Positions 46,067-55,130 are shown, counted from the stretch's first letter. The stretch is 64,000 nt of DNA from an uncultured Polaribacter sp. (GCF_947496195.1 NZ_CANMBY010000001.1:372001-436000), one strand, 5' to 3'. Notes: a model not told the origin generated them from the letters alone. Made by a program: numbers and translations.

Positions 46067-46945
46067 TTAATAATAAAGTTCGTCTGTTTTTAAGTTTAAA
46101 AAACGTTGTGTTGCAAAAAAAGTGCTTAACCAAGTTATTATAAAAGACCCAACTAACACACCTACTGTTAAGTATGTAAGAGTTACATAATCTTTTAAGA
46201 AATCTAAACTTGGTAAGTATTTGTCTAAATAATAAATAACTATACCTAAACCAATTAACGCTACAAAAGCACCTATAAAACCAAGTTTTATACTTTGTAT
46301 AATAAAGGGCTTTCTTATAAAACTTTTTGTTGCACCAACCATTTGCATCGTTTTAATATTAAAACGTTTAGCGTAAATAGATAATCTAATTGAGCTATTT
46401 ATAAGTATAATTGCTATCAAACCAAAAAAACCACTTACTACGAGTAACCAAAAACTTATTCTTTTAATGTTTTTTGTTAAAAGGTTTATCAAAGGTTTAT
46501 CATATGAAATATCAGCAACAAATGCATTTTTTAAATATTTATTTTCTAATTCAGTAATTTTTTCTGGAGTTACAAAATCTGCATTTAAATAAATATCAAT
46601 GCCGTTTTTTAGTGGATTACTCCCTAAAAACTCTAAAAAATCTTCTCCTATTTCTTTACTGTATTTTTTTGCAGCCTGTGCTTTACTGGTATAAATTACT
46701 TTTCTAGAATATTCCTCTTTTTCAATAAATTCTTTAAATGATTTTATTTGTTTTTGGGTAACATTATCTTTTATAAATAATGTTATTGCAATTTTTTCTT
46801 TTACTCTATTTGCAACTTTTGTAGATTTCAATAAAATAAGTCCTAAAACACCTACCATAAATAAAACTAATGCAATACTTACTACTACAGAAAAGTAAGA
46901 AGAACGCAATCGCCTTTTTTGGTATGAATCAAATTTTGAAGACAT
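46067..46945 (-). CDS. ftsX: cell-division protein FtsX
   Basis: The 292-residue protein has one N-terminal helix, an extracellular domain (about 45-160) with FIEKEEYSRKVIYTSKAQAAKKY-type sequence, and three C-terminal helices with NTLRLSIYAKR-like NSSIRLSIYAKRFNIKTMQ. FtsX, with the ATPase FtsE, activates septal peptidoglycan hydrolases. ftsE is not adjacent. The next gene starts three bases after its stop. Confidence 0.93.
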   Translation of the reverse strand: MSSKFDSYQKRRLRSSYFSVVVSIALVLFMVGVLGLILLKSTKVANRVKEKIAITLFIKDNVTQKQIKSFKEFIEKEEYSRKVIYTSKAQAAKKYSKEIGEDFLEFLGSNPLKNGIDIYLNADFVTPEKITELENKYLKNAFVADISYDKPLINLLTKNIKRISFWLLVVSGFFGLIAIILINSSIRLSIYAKRFNIKTMQMVGATKSFIRKPFIIQSIKLGFIGAFVALIGLGIVIYYLDKYLPSLDFLKDYVTLTYLTVGVLVGSFIITWLSTFFATQRFLNLKTDELYY

Positions 46946-47004
46946 GTTTAGAATTTATTGGTGCAAGATACTAATTCATAATAATTAACTATCTAAAGTT
47001 AATA

Positions 47005-47415
47005 TTATTTTAACGAATTGTCTTCTTGACAAAGTTCTATTAAAACACCATTTGTAGTTTTTGGATGTAGAAAAGCTACTAATTTGTTATCTGCCCCTTT
47101 TTTAGGAGTTTCATTAAGTACTGTAAACCCTTCTTTTTTTAGTCTATTTATTTCAGAAATAATATCATCTACAGCAAAAGCTATATGATGTATACCTTCT
47201 CCTTTTTTCTCTATAAATTTTGCTATTGGACTATTAGGGTTTGTTGCTTCTAATAACTCAATTTTATTAGGACCAGACTTAAAAAATGAAGTTTTTACGC
47301 CTTCTGAAATAACTTCTTCAATCTTATAATGACTTTTACCAAATAATGAAGCAAATAACTGATTCGATTTTTCTAAATCTTTAACAGCAATACCTATGTG
47401 TTCTATTTTATTCAT
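47005..47415 (-). CDS. mce: methylmalonyl-CoA epimerase
   Basis: The 136-residue vicinal-oxygen-chelate protein has the family pattern: metal ligand His in IEHIGIAVKDLEKS, Glu in KIELLEATNP, His in GIHHIAFAVDD and a final Glu in GVLIELCQ. It interconverts (R)- and (S)-methylmalonyl-CoA in the propionate pathway. It is separated from its upstream neighbour by a terminator. Confidence 0.93.
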   Translation of the reverse strand: MNKIEHIGIAVKDLEKSNQLFASLFGKSHYKIEEVISEGVKTSFFKSGPNKIELLEATNPNSPIAKFIEKKGEGIHHIAFAVDDIISEINRLKKEGFTVLNETPKKGADNKLVAFLHPKTTNGVLIELCQEDNSLK

Positions 47416-47424
47416 ATTGTAAAA

Positions 47425-47459
47425 ATAAAAAAACTGGTAAAGAAAATCTTTACCAGCTT
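47425..47459 (-). terminator. terminator of the DUF5689-receptor operon
   Basis: CTGGTAAAGA and TCTTTACCAG pair around a 3-4 base loop, with seven T following on the reverse strand, about 25 bases past the DUF5689 gene. Confidence 0.88.
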
Positions 47460-47481
47460 TATATTTAATTTGATTGTTTAT

Positions 47482-48885
47482 TTATTTAGCTAATATTCTA
47501 AAATCATCAATCATATAAGCTCCATCTAAATCTGTATCTGTACCAGAACCTGTATACTTAAACGCAACATATAAAGTACCTGAAAAAGTAGCTAAATCTA
47601 TTAAACCACCATCTTTAAATTGATACCATGAATCTGCTTGTGTAGGTATATTTGCAGAAATTGCTTGCCAAGTTGCAGCTGCTACATTAGAACCATCAAA
47701 ATCTGTAGATACTAAAACTTCTAAAGTATTTTCAGTTGAATCTAAGTGATGTTGTGCCAACATAAAGTTAACAAATACTTGGCTATGTGCACTTAAATCT
47801 ACACTTGGTGAAACTAACCAACCAACATTTACAGCATCACCAGTTCTAAATGCACTAAATTCTGCATAACCATTTCCACTAAAAACTTGCTCTGTCCATA
47901 ACTCACTACCAGTTTCAGCAACATTTACCCAACCAGGAAAGTTTAAGTTTGTATTATCTGTACCTGTATCAAAATCTTCTTCTACAACAACAGAGAAATC
48001 ATTGATATCTAAAGGTGTACATTTAGCACCATTCATGTCTACATCTTCAACAGCATTTAAAGCTAGTACTAAATCACTACCATTAAATGTTTTAGATACA
48101 ACTGCAGAAATACTTCCACCACCTGAAGGCATAGGAGTAAAACCAAAAGAAGCAAAAGCACTTGTTTCTAATATAAAGTTTGTAAAACCAAAACCATCAC
48201 AACTTTCTAAAGTACGTTGAGTATCGAATCTATTATTACTATCATGATAAGTTTTACCAGCTAAAGAAGATGGAAAATGTGCATTTTCTACTTTTACAAA
48301 GACACCTACATGACTATCGTTAATTTGAGATAATTTAACAGTTAAAGGTGTAATTTGTTCTGTATTAATAGATCTTAAAACAGCAGATTCTGTTTGATTA
48401 ATTGATAAGTTTTCTACTTCATCATCAATATTTCTATCACCACCAATTGCAATAACTCCATCTCCTGAACGAACCTCTCCAATATATAATCCTTTTAAGT
48501 TTATGTAAACTTCTCTACCAAAATTAAATTTATTGTAAGAGTCTATAAACTCTGTCACTACTTTTATTGCAGTAGTTGGACTTGTTGGACTATCTTGTAT
48601 AAAAAATTCTTTATAAAAATTTCCACTTCTATCTGAAGAAGAAACATAACCTTTTACATAAATATCTGAAGTAATTTCAGTAACCTGCCCATTTACAAAA
48701 AGACCTTTTAAATTAGTTATAGAAATTTCACTATAACCACTTGTGTTTAATAAGGCTTGTAATGCAGAGTTTTCTTCTGCTCCAATTGAGTTTGGAACAT
48801 CAAAATCTCCATCTTCTACACAAGAAGTAAAAGATATACTAGTAACTATTGCTAGTAAAAAGATGATTAATTTATTTGTTTTCAT
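47482..48885 (-). CDS. DUF5689 lipoprotein with C-terminal jelly-roll-like domain
   Basis: The 467-residue lipoprotein (signal AIVTSISFTSCVEDG, Cys in TSC) has an N-terminal DUF5689 domain (about 45-260) with YVKGYVSSSDRSGNFYKEFF and INLKGLYIGEV, an OB-fold-like region, and a C-terminal domain (about 290-467) of the choice-of-anchor J type (VEEDFDTGTDNTNLNFPGW to GAYMIDDFRIL). It lies 18 bases after the TonB-receptor gene, so it is probably that receptor's surface partner. OB folds of this type occur beside secreted nucleases, one of which is encoded divergently. Confidence 0.85.
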   Translation of the reverse strand: MKTNKLIIFLLAIVTSISFTSCVEDGDFDVPNSIGAEENSALQALLNTSGYSEISITNLKGLFVNGQVTEITSDIYVKGYVSSSDRSGNFYKEFFIQDSPTSPTTAIKVVTEFIDSYNKFNFGREVYINLKGLYIGEVRSGDGVIAIGGDRNIDDEVENLSINQTESAVLRSINTEQITPLTVKLSQINDSHVGVFVKVENAHFPSSLAGKTYHDSNNRFDTQRTLESCDGFGFTNFILETSAFASFGFTPMPSGGGSISAVVSKTFNGSDLVLALNAVEDVDMNGAKCTPLDINDFSVVVEEDFDTGTDNTNLNFPGWVNVAETGSELWTEQVFSGNGYAEFSAFRTGDAVNVGWLVSPSVDLSAHSQVFVNFMLAQHHLDSTENTLEVLVSTDFDGSNVAAATWQAISANIPTQADSWYQFKDGGLIDLATFSGTLYVAFKYTGSGTDTDLDGAYMIDDFRILAK

Positions 48886-48903
48886 ATCACTAAAATTATT
48901 TTT

Positions 48904-51654
48904 TTAAAATCTTAAATTAACGTTTAAAAAGTAGGTTGTACCTCTACCATACCAATATCTATTTCCAAAAACTGGAGTGTCTAGAGATTTATCATCTCTT
49001 AATTGTCTAAAGTTTGCATTACGCCCTTGTTCAAAACCACCAGATTTATATTCTTCTCCAAACAAGTTGTTTACAGTTGCAAACACACTAATAAACTTAT
49101 CTCCTATTTTCCAAGATTTACCACCCATAAGGTTAACAACCATATAATCATCAAACTTTTCTTGTTGTAATAACTCTCTAGCTAAAACAGGATCATAATC
49201 AGAAAAAGGTAAACCATCTGCATCTTCATAAAAATTAGAAGAACGCGTTAATGGAGCAACATCTACATATGTATTTGTAAAAAAGTTACTTGTTGCTCCT
49301 ATCCACCAATAATCTGGATCTCTATATTCAAAACCAACTGAATAAGCGTTTTGTGGACCAGAGGCAATTTTGTAATTCTCTAAGTTAGAAACATAATCTT
49401 TAGATCTAAAATCTGCATCAAAACCACCATTATTAGCAACATCTGATGTTAAATATAAGTTTGGATTATTACCATATGTATATTGTCCAATTGCAGCTGC
49501 ACCTTTTAATTTAATAGTTGATGTAACTTGCGCTTCTATACCTAATTCTAATCCTACATGATTTCTTTCTATACCTGATAAAACTTCTTGTACAAATGCT
49601 GTATTATCTCCTCCAACACCATCAGCAAAATAAAAAGAAATTTCAGTTGCATCAGTAACATTTGTGTAAAAAGCAGTTAATCTAGAAGTTATAATTGGAC
49701 TTCTAACAATATAACTTAAGTCTGTTGTAAAGATTTTTTCGCTTTGTATATTATCTACAGTATTGTTATTTTCTCTTGAGTTAGAGAAAGAGTTTCTAAT
49801 AGTTGGTGCTTGTGTCATATAACCAACATTTGCATCTATTAAATGACGACCTGTAATTTTATATGTTAAGCCTCCTTTTACACCAAAATTTGTAAAATCT
49901 AATTTTTCTGATAATCCTAAAGAATTATTTACAAAACGTCCATTTTGATATAATCCTTCTCTTTGATGTGTTGTTCTAGAAACATTAAAAGCAGTAAAGA
50001 AATCTACTTTATTATATTTAAATTGAGCTTGAGCAAATGCACTAGTTACATCAGAATTTAAATTGAAGTTATATCTAAATGTATCTCCAACACCAACAAG
50101 CCTGTTAGGATTTAATAAATTGTTTTGTTTACTGTCTGGAGTATCTGCAAAAGGATTAATGTCTAAATAACCAATACCTCCTAATAAATCTATAACTTCT
50201 GCAAAATTATGAGATCTTAATCTTCTATATTCTAACTTAGCATTTAATGTAATATTATTATTAAGCTCTGAAGTTAAAATTGTATTTACAGTTAATTGCT
50301 TATCATCATTTCTATCTTCATATAAAACATAAGCATTGTCTAAACCACTTGCTGCATTAGTAATGTTTGCATCAAAAATACGATCCCAGTCTACTTGACC
50401 TCCATTAATAAAGTCTTGTTGTGCATCATAAGCACCAGCTTTGTCCCCATTTCTCAAGAAATAACTTGGTAAATATTGATAATATGTAGGGCTTGGGTTT
50501 GCACCACCATTAAAATCTAAACGACTGTTTCCAATTTTACCAAATTGATAAGCCACATTAGTTTGTAAAGTTGTGTTTTCAGAAATATCCCAATAATGAT
50601 TTAACATAAGTATTGGTTCTTCTACTTCTTTAATTCTTGAGTTAATTTTTTTACCATTTAAATATCCCCAATAATCATTATAAGCTATCCCTTTTAAAGC
50701 AAATACTTCGTCTGTATTTGGAGAAGATTTACCTCTTCTGTTTGGCGTAAATATTGATGTAAATACTAAACTATGATTTTCACCAAATTGTTTCTCTAAA
50801 GCACCAAAAACTGAATATGCATTATAAGTTGTCCCTTCATTAAACCCTTCGTTTCCTGCTCTTCTACTTGCAGAAAAAGTAAATGACCATCCATCATCAA
50901 GAATTCCTGTAGAATGTGTTGCCATTAATCTATGAACATAACTTCTATTAGAAGAAGAATAAGAAATTCTTGTACCTGCTCTTTGTTCAGAAGGTCTTGT
51001 GTTTATATTTGTAGAACCTAGCACACCACCAAAAGTGTAATTAGAAGGTGCTAAACCATTGCTAAACTCTTGATTTCTTAATACATCATTTAATCCTCCC
51101 CAATTACTCCATTGAGCTCTTCCATCAAAAAGTTTATTCATCTCAATACCATTAATTAAGACTTTACCATTTCCAGAATCTAATCCTTTTATTCTAAAAA
51201 AAGATTGACTAAACTCAAAAGCAGCTGATCTTAAAAATACATCTCTAGTTGCTTGTAAAAGACCAGATATATTATCTGCTGCACTAGCATCGTCATTTAG
51301 TTCATCATCTGTAATTGTAATAAGGCTTAAATCTTGGTCTTCTGTAATATCTTTATACAATAAAATAGTACCTAAATCTATTGGATTACCAGAAAACTCT
51401 AAAGGAAAATTTTGAGTTTCATAACCAGTTAATTTAATTTCTAGAAGATAACTTCCATTAGGCACACTTTTTAAAGCAAATTTACCATCTAAACTTGTAG
51501 TTTGTGATGATGGTGTATTTACAATGTTAACCAAAACACCTTGAAGAGGATTTTCAGAATCGCTATCTTTAACGATTCCTTTTACAATATTTTGAGATTT
51601 TATTCCTAAACTAAAGAATAAAACCACCAATATTGAAAATACTGTTTTTCTCAT
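48904..51654 (-). CDS. TonB-dependent receptor with carboxypeptidase-like domain
   Basis: The 916-residue outer-membrane protein has a signal peptide (MRKTVFSILVVLFFSLGIKSQ), a regulatory-like domain (about 22-105: GIVKDSDSENPLQGVLVNI), a plug (about 125-240: FFRIKGLDSGNGKVLINGIEMN) and a barrel ending TTYFLNVNLRF. The substrate is unknown. Its co-transcribed lipoprotein and the divergent secreted nuclease-family gene suggest uptake of nucleic-acid or phosphate-ester breakdown products. Confidence 0.93.
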   Translation of the reverse strand: MRKTVFSILVVLFFSLGIKSQNIVKGIVKDSDSENPLQGVLVNIVNTPSSQTTSLDGKFALKSVPNGSYLLEIKLTGYETQNFPLEFSGNPIDLGTILLYKDITEDQDLSLITITDDELNDDASAADNISGLLQATRDVFLRSAAFEFSQSFFRIKGLDSGNGKVLINGIEMNKLFDGRAQWSNWGGLNDVLRNQEFSNGLAPSNYTFGGVLGSTNINTRPSEQRAGTRISYSSSNRSYVHRLMATHSTGILDDGWSFTFSASRRAGNEGFNEGTTYNAYSVFGALEKQFGENHSLVFTSIFTPNRRGKSSPNTDEVFALKGIAYNDYWGYLNGKKINSRIKEVEEPILMLNHYWDISENTTLQTNVAYQFGKIGNSRLDFNGGANPSPTYYQYLPSYFLRNGDKAGAYDAQQDFINGGQVDWDRIFDANITNAASGLDNAYVLYEDRNDDKQLTVNTILTSELNNNITLNAKLEYRRLRSHNFAEVIDLLGGIGYLDINPFADTPDSKQNNLLNPNRLVGVGDTFRYNFNLNSDVTSAFAQAQFKYNKVDFFTAFNVSRTTHQREGLYQNGRFVNNSLGLSEKLDFTNFGVKGGLTYKITGRHLIDANVGYMTQAPTIRNSFSNSRENNNTVDNIQSEKIFTTDLSYIVRSPIITSRLTAFYTNVTDATEISFYFADGVGGDNTAFVQEVLSGIERNHVGLELGIEAQVTSTIKLKGAAAIGQYTYGNNPNLYLTSDVANNGGFDADFRSKDYVSNLENYKIASGPQNAYSVGFEYRDPDYWWIGATSNFFTNTYVDVAPLTRSSNFYEDADGLPFSDYDPVLARELLQQEKFDDYMVVNLMGGKSWKIGDKFISVFATVNNLFGEEYKSGGFEQGRNANFRQLRDDKSLDTPVFGNRYWYGRGTTYFLNVNLRF

Positions 51655-51696
51655 AAAAGTTTTTTGTGGTTGATATTTTTATTTGCAAAATGCCGT

Positions 51697-51776
51697 CAAA
51701 AGTAATGTTTTTATATATTGCTAATGTTAATATAACATTATAAAATTTTTGGCATTCATTTTGTTTTATATGTTTG
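51697..51776. promoter_or_regulatory. divergent promoter region with central palindrome
   Basis: Reverse-strand TACTTTTG (51704-51697) precedes the receptor gene. Forward TTG (51749-51751), 17 bases and TATGTTTG (51769-51776) precede the nuclease-family gene and match the consensus with correct spacing. Between them lies TAATGTTA-ATA-TAACATTA (51722-51740), a perfect inverted repeat with 8-base arms. One regulator could control both directions from it. Confidence 0.6.
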
Positions 51777-51794
51777 CAAAATAAATAATAAAAT

Positions 51795-52847
51795 ATGAGA
51801 AAACAATTATCTGTAATAGTATTGTTATTAACAGTTTCCTTTACTTTCTCTCAGAAAAAAGGAAAACAGTATAATATTAGAACCTTAGCTTTCTATAATT
51901 TAGAAAACTTATTTGATACTATTAACGACACTACTATTAATGATGAAGCTAGCCCAATGATGGAGCTTAAATCTAATAGATCTAAAGTTTATTGGGATAA
52001 AATTGATAAACTTGGAAGTGTTATTGCACAAATTGGAGCAGAAAAAGCAAACACATCTCCTGCAATTATTGGTGTTTCTGAAGTAGAGAATTTAAGTGTA
52101 TTAGAAGATTTAGTAAAATCTAAACACTTAAAAAGTAAAAAATACGGAATTATACATTACGATTCTCCAGACAAAAGAGGAATAGATGTAGCTTTATTAT
52201 ACCAAAAAAGATATTTTAAACCTATACATCATGAAGCGTTTAACCCAAATATTTACAGAAACAATAGAAAGGTCTATACAAGAGATCAATTATTAGTTTC
52301 TGGATATTTAGATGATGAATTGATTCATGTAATTGTAAATCACTGGCCTTCTAGAAGTGGAGGTGAAGCTAAAAGTAGACCTCTTAGAGAAAAAGCTGCT
52401 TATCAAAACACAAAGATTATTGAACAAATTAGAGAAAAGCATGAGAATCCTAAAATCATAACAATGGGAGATTTTAATGATGACCCAATAAACTCAAGCT
52501 TTAAAGAGGTTTTAAAAACAAAAAGCCGTAAAAAAGAAGTTGGTGAATTAGATATTTACAATCCTTATGAAGATTTACATAGAAGAGGGTTTAACACTTT
52601 AGGATATAGAGATAATATCAATTTATTTGATATGATTTTAATTTCTTCTCCATTATTAGATAAAGGCGAAAAAGACTTTTCTACATATAAAATGTACAAG
52701 GCAATGATATTTAACAAGCGTTTTTTAACAAATAAACGTGGTCAGTTTAAAGGTTATCCTTTTAGAAGTTTTTCTTACGGTGGTTATACAGGTGGTTACT
52801 CAGATCACTACCCAGTTTACATGTATTTAATTAAAGAGAAAAAATAA
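51795..52847 (+). CDS. secreted endonuclease/exonuclease/phosphatase-family protein
   Basis: The 350-residue protein has a signal peptide (MRKQLSVIVLLLTVSFTFSQ) and the EEP fold with its catalytic motifs: FYNLENLFDT, GVSEVEN (metal-binding Glu), VNHWPSRSGG (catalytic His), MGDFNDDP and GYSDHYPVY (catalytic Asp-His). EEP enzymes cleave phosphodiester or phosphomonoester bonds in DNA, RNA or lipids; the substrate is not set by sequence. Export and position opposite a receptor/lipoprotein pair favour extracellular nutrient release. Confidence 0.92.
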   Translation: MRKQLSVIVLLLTVSFTFSQKKGKQYNIRTLAFYNLENLFDTINDTTINDEASPMMELKSNRSKVYWDKIDKLGSVIAQIGAEKANTSPAIIGVSEVENLSVLEDLVKSKHLKSKKYGIIHYDSPDKRGIDVALLYQKRYFKPIHHEAFNPNIYRNNRKVYTRDQLLVSGYLDDELIHVIVNHWPSRSGGEAKSRPLREKAAYQNTKIIEQIREKHENPKIITMGDFNDDPINSSFKEVLKTKSRKKEVGELDIYNPYEDLHRRGFNTLGYRDNINLFDMILISSPLLDKGEKDFSTYKMYKAMIFNKRFLTNKRGQFKGYPFRSFSYGGYTGGYSDHYPVYMYLIKEKK

Positions 52848-52865
52848 GCTTAATTTATTACAAAA

Positions 52866-52904
52866 ATAAAAACCCACAATATTTGAATATTGTGGGTTTT
52901 TTGA
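52866..52904. terminator. bidirectional rho-independent terminator
   Basis: AAAACCCACAATATT-TG-AATATTGTGGGTTTT forms a strong stem between the nuclease-family gene and the converging RNase gene. Confidence 0.93.
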
Positions 52905-52930
52905 TAAAAAATTATTGCCTTAATTACAAG

Positions 52931-54475
52931 TTATTCTTTAACTGAAACAAACTTGTAATATAAATAGGTGTAAGCATCTCTAGGTATAATGTTTATCCAC
53001 TTTTTATGTTTTAAATACCATTTAAAACGTATAGAATTTACTCCTTTTGTTAAATAAGCAGCAATAAAAGGATGTATATGTAATTGAATCTTTTTATTGG
53101 TTGATTTGCCACTTTGCATCTTAGAAATGTATTTTTCTAAGTCTGCTTCTATTTTATCTAACAAAACTATTGGGGCTTCTACTTGCCCATCTTTATTTGG
53201 ATTTTCTTCGGTAGTTTTAATATTCATTACAGGTCTTACTCTTTGCCTAGTAATTTGTATTAATCCAAATTTACTTGGAGGTAATATTTTGTGTTTTGTT
53301 CTATCTAAAGACATAGCCTCTTTTAAATGCTGATACAGTTTATTTCTGTTTTCAGATTTATGCATATCAATAAAATCAACAACTATAATACCACCCATAT
53401 CACGTAATTGTAATTGACGTGCTATTTCTGTGGCTGCTATTAAATTTACTTCTAATGCAGTCTCTTCTTGAGAACCAGCTTTGTTAGAACGATTTCCACT
53501 ATTTACATCTATAACATGTAAAGCTTCTGTGTGCTCTATTACCAAATAAGCACCTTTACTCATGGATACTGTTTTTCCGAAAGAAGTTTTGATTTGTCTT
53601 TCTATTCCGTATTTTTCAAATATGGGAACAGAAGATCTATGCAGTTTTACAATTTTTTCCTTTTCAGGATATATTTCTTGTAAATACTCTTTAATCTCAA
53701 CTTTTAATGTTTCATCATTTGTAACTATGTTAGTAAAGCTTTCATTCATTACATCTCTTAAAATAGAAGATGCTCTATTTAACTCACTTAATATTTTAGT
53801 TGGTGTATTTGTGTTTGCAATTCGCTTACACATTGTTTTCCAACGTTCTAATGAGTTTTGTAAATCTTTATCTAATTCAGCCACTTTCTTTCCTTCTGCA
53901 ACAGTTCTTAAAATAACACCAAACCCTTTTGGTTTAATGCTTTTTGCTAATCTTTTTAAACGTTCTTTTTCTTTTGGGTCTTCGATTTTTTGAGAAACCG
54001 AAACTCGATTAGAAAAAGGAACAAGAACTAAAAATCTACCAGCAATAGAAAGCTCTGAGCTTAATCTTGGGCCTTTTGTAGATATTGGTTCTTTTACGAT
54101 TTGTACCAACAGGTTTTGCCCTGTTTTTAAAACATCAGTAATACTACCATCTTTATTGATGTCTGGTTGAAATCGGAAATTTTTTAAAGTGAATTCTTTA
54201 TACTTACCTGTGCTTACTTTCTTAATGAATGCGTTTAATGAGTTTACTTGCGCACCTAAATCATGATAATGTAAAAACCCATCTTTTGGGTAACCTACAT
54301 TTACAAATGCTGCATTTAAACCAGATAATACTTTTCCTATTTTGGCTAAAAAAATATCGCCTACAGAAAATTTATTATCTGTTGTTTCATTATTTAATTC
54401 AATAAGTTTTCCATCTCTTAATAAGGCAAAATCAATATCAGCTGAATTTGAACGAATTATTAATTCTGTTTTCAT
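52931..54475 (-). CDS. rng: ribonuclease E/G family protein
   Basis: ATG 54475 (MKTELIIRSNSADIDFALL) gives 514 residues. The S1 domain (about 35-130) is followed by the 5'-sensor and DNase-I-like domain with metal-binding Asp in VIDVNSGNRSNK and IIVVDFIDMHKSENRN. It initiates mRNA decay and matures rRNA. The zinc-link CPxCxGxG between the large and small domains, which helps RNase E/G to oligomerise, is missing: after RQRVRPVMNIKTTEENPN the sequence runs straight into VEAPIVLLDKI. The upstream leader holds three hairpins. Confidence 0.93.
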   Translation of the reverse strand: MKTELIIRSNSADIDFALLRDGKLIELNNETTDNKFSVGDIFLAKIGKVLSGLNAAFVNVGYPKDGFLHYHDLGAQVNSLNAFIKKVSTGKYKEFTLKNFRFQPDINKDGSITDVLKTGQNLLVQIVKEPISTKGPRLSSELSIAGRFLVLVPFSNRVSVSQKIEDPKEKERLKRLAKSIKPKGFGVILRTVAEGKKVAELDKDLQNSLERWKTMCKRIANTNTPTKILSELNRASSILRDVMNESFTNIVTNDETLKVEIKEYLQEIYPEKEKIVKLHRSSVPIFEKYGIERQIKTSFGKTVSMSKGAYLVIEHTEALHVIDVNSGNRSNKAGSQEETALEVNLIAATEIARQLQLRDMGGIIVVDFIDMHKSENRNKLYQHLKEAMSLDRTKHKILPPSKFGLIQITRQRVRPVMNIKTTEENPNKDGQVEAPIVLLDKIEADLEKYISKMQSGKSTNKKIQLHIHPFIAAYLTKGVNSIRFKWYLKHKKWINIIPRDAYTYLYYKFVSVKE

Positions 54476-54494
54476 ACTGAAAATGGTTTTAACA

Positions 54495-54566
54495 CTGCAC
54501 TTCATTGTGCAGATGGATTAATATTGTCAGGTATTTATAATACCAGTGAGGTTTTATTAAAACCTC
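54495..54566 (-). promoter_or_regulatory. three hairpins in the leader of the RNase E/G gene
   Basis: Perfect inverted repeats lie at 54495-54512 (6-base arms CTGCAC/GTGCAG), 54530-54544 (6-base arms GGTATT/AATACC) and 54548-54566 (8-base arms GAGGTTTT/AAAACCTC), all in the 100 bases before the start codon. None is followed by a T run, so they are not simple terminators. Confidence 0.6.
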
Positions 54567-54606
54567 GATGTCAATGAACTTTTAGTTTTTTCGCTAAATT
54601 ATAAAC

Positions 54607-54634
54607 GAAAAAGTAAGCTACTGCTTACTTTTTC
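54607..54634. terminator. terminator overlapping the end of the 30-residue gene
   Basis: GAAAAAGTAAGC and GCTTACTTTTTC are perfect 12-base arms around TACT. On the reverse strand the first arm contains the last two codons and the stop codon of the small basic protein, and a TTT-rich tail follows. Confidence 0.8.
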
Positions 54635-54717
54635 TTCTTATGTCTATTAGCTCTTGCTCTTTTCTTTCTTTTGTGAGTTGAGATCTTTGCTCTCTTTCTT
54701 TTTTTACCACTTGGCAT
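54625..54717 (-). CDS. 30-residue highly basic protein, probable ribosomal component
   Basis: ATG 54717 to TAA 54625 encodes a peptide starting MPSGKKRKRAKISTHKRKK and ending NRHKKKK; about two thirds of the residues are Lys, Arg or His. Peptides of this type, with an MPSGKKRKR start, are conserved in flavobacteria as I recall, and resemble tiny ribosomal proteins such as bTHX in size and charge; membership in the ribosome is inferred. It lies between the HU gene and the RNase E/G gene on the same strand. Confidence 0.8.
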   Translation of the reverse strand: MPSGKKRKRAKISTHKRKKRARANRHKKKK

Positions 54718-54766
54718 AATTATCTTGTGTTTTTTTAAACTTTTTAAAGCTTAGATTACTATTATA

Positions 54767-55057
54767 CTATTTAACAGCTACTTTGTTTTTAACTCCTTCA
54801 GTAAATGTTTTTGCTGGTTTAAACGCTGGAATATTGTGCGCTGGAATTTTAATTGTAGTATTTTTAGATATGTTTCTACCTGTTTTTTCGGCTCTAGTTT
54901 TTATAATAAAACTTCCAAAACCTCTTAAATAAACATTTTCACCACTTTCTAATGCATCTTTAACTTCAGCCATAAATGCTTCTACAGTTGCTAAAACGTC
55001 TGTTTTTTCAATTCCTGATTTGTCTGAAATTTTTGATACGATATCTGCTTTCGTCAT
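54767..55057 (-). CDS. hup: HU-family DNA-binding protein
   Basis: The 96-residue protein has the HU/IHF pattern: MTKADIVSKISDKSGIEKTDV, VYLRGFGSFIIKTRAEKTGRN and the DNA-minor-groove arm with IPAHNIPAFKPAKTF. It bends and compacts DNA as a dimer. It has its own consensus promoter; the small basic gene follows 49 bases downstream. Confidence 0.96.
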   Translation of the reverse strand: MTKADIVSKISDKSGIEKTDVLATVEAFMAEVKDALESGENVYLRGFGSFIIKTRAEKTGRNISKNTTIKIPAHNIPAFKPAKTFTEGVKNKVAVK

Positions 55058-55096
55058 GTCTTTATTTTTATTGTTTTAATTTCAAAAATGCGGATG

Positions 55097-55130
55097 CAAA
55101 TATATGATAATTAATCAATTCCGAAAACAA
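55097..55130 (-). promoter_or_regulatory. promoter of the HU gene
   Basis: On the reverse strand TTG (55130-55128), 23 bases and TATATTTG (55104-55097) fit the consensus. It lies 40 bases before the ATG. Confidence 0.6.

Noticed and set aside
53097..53993. Forward-strand open frames opposite the RNase E/G gene
   Set aside because: Antisense shadows of a conserved gene; translations show no domain or signal peptide pattern.
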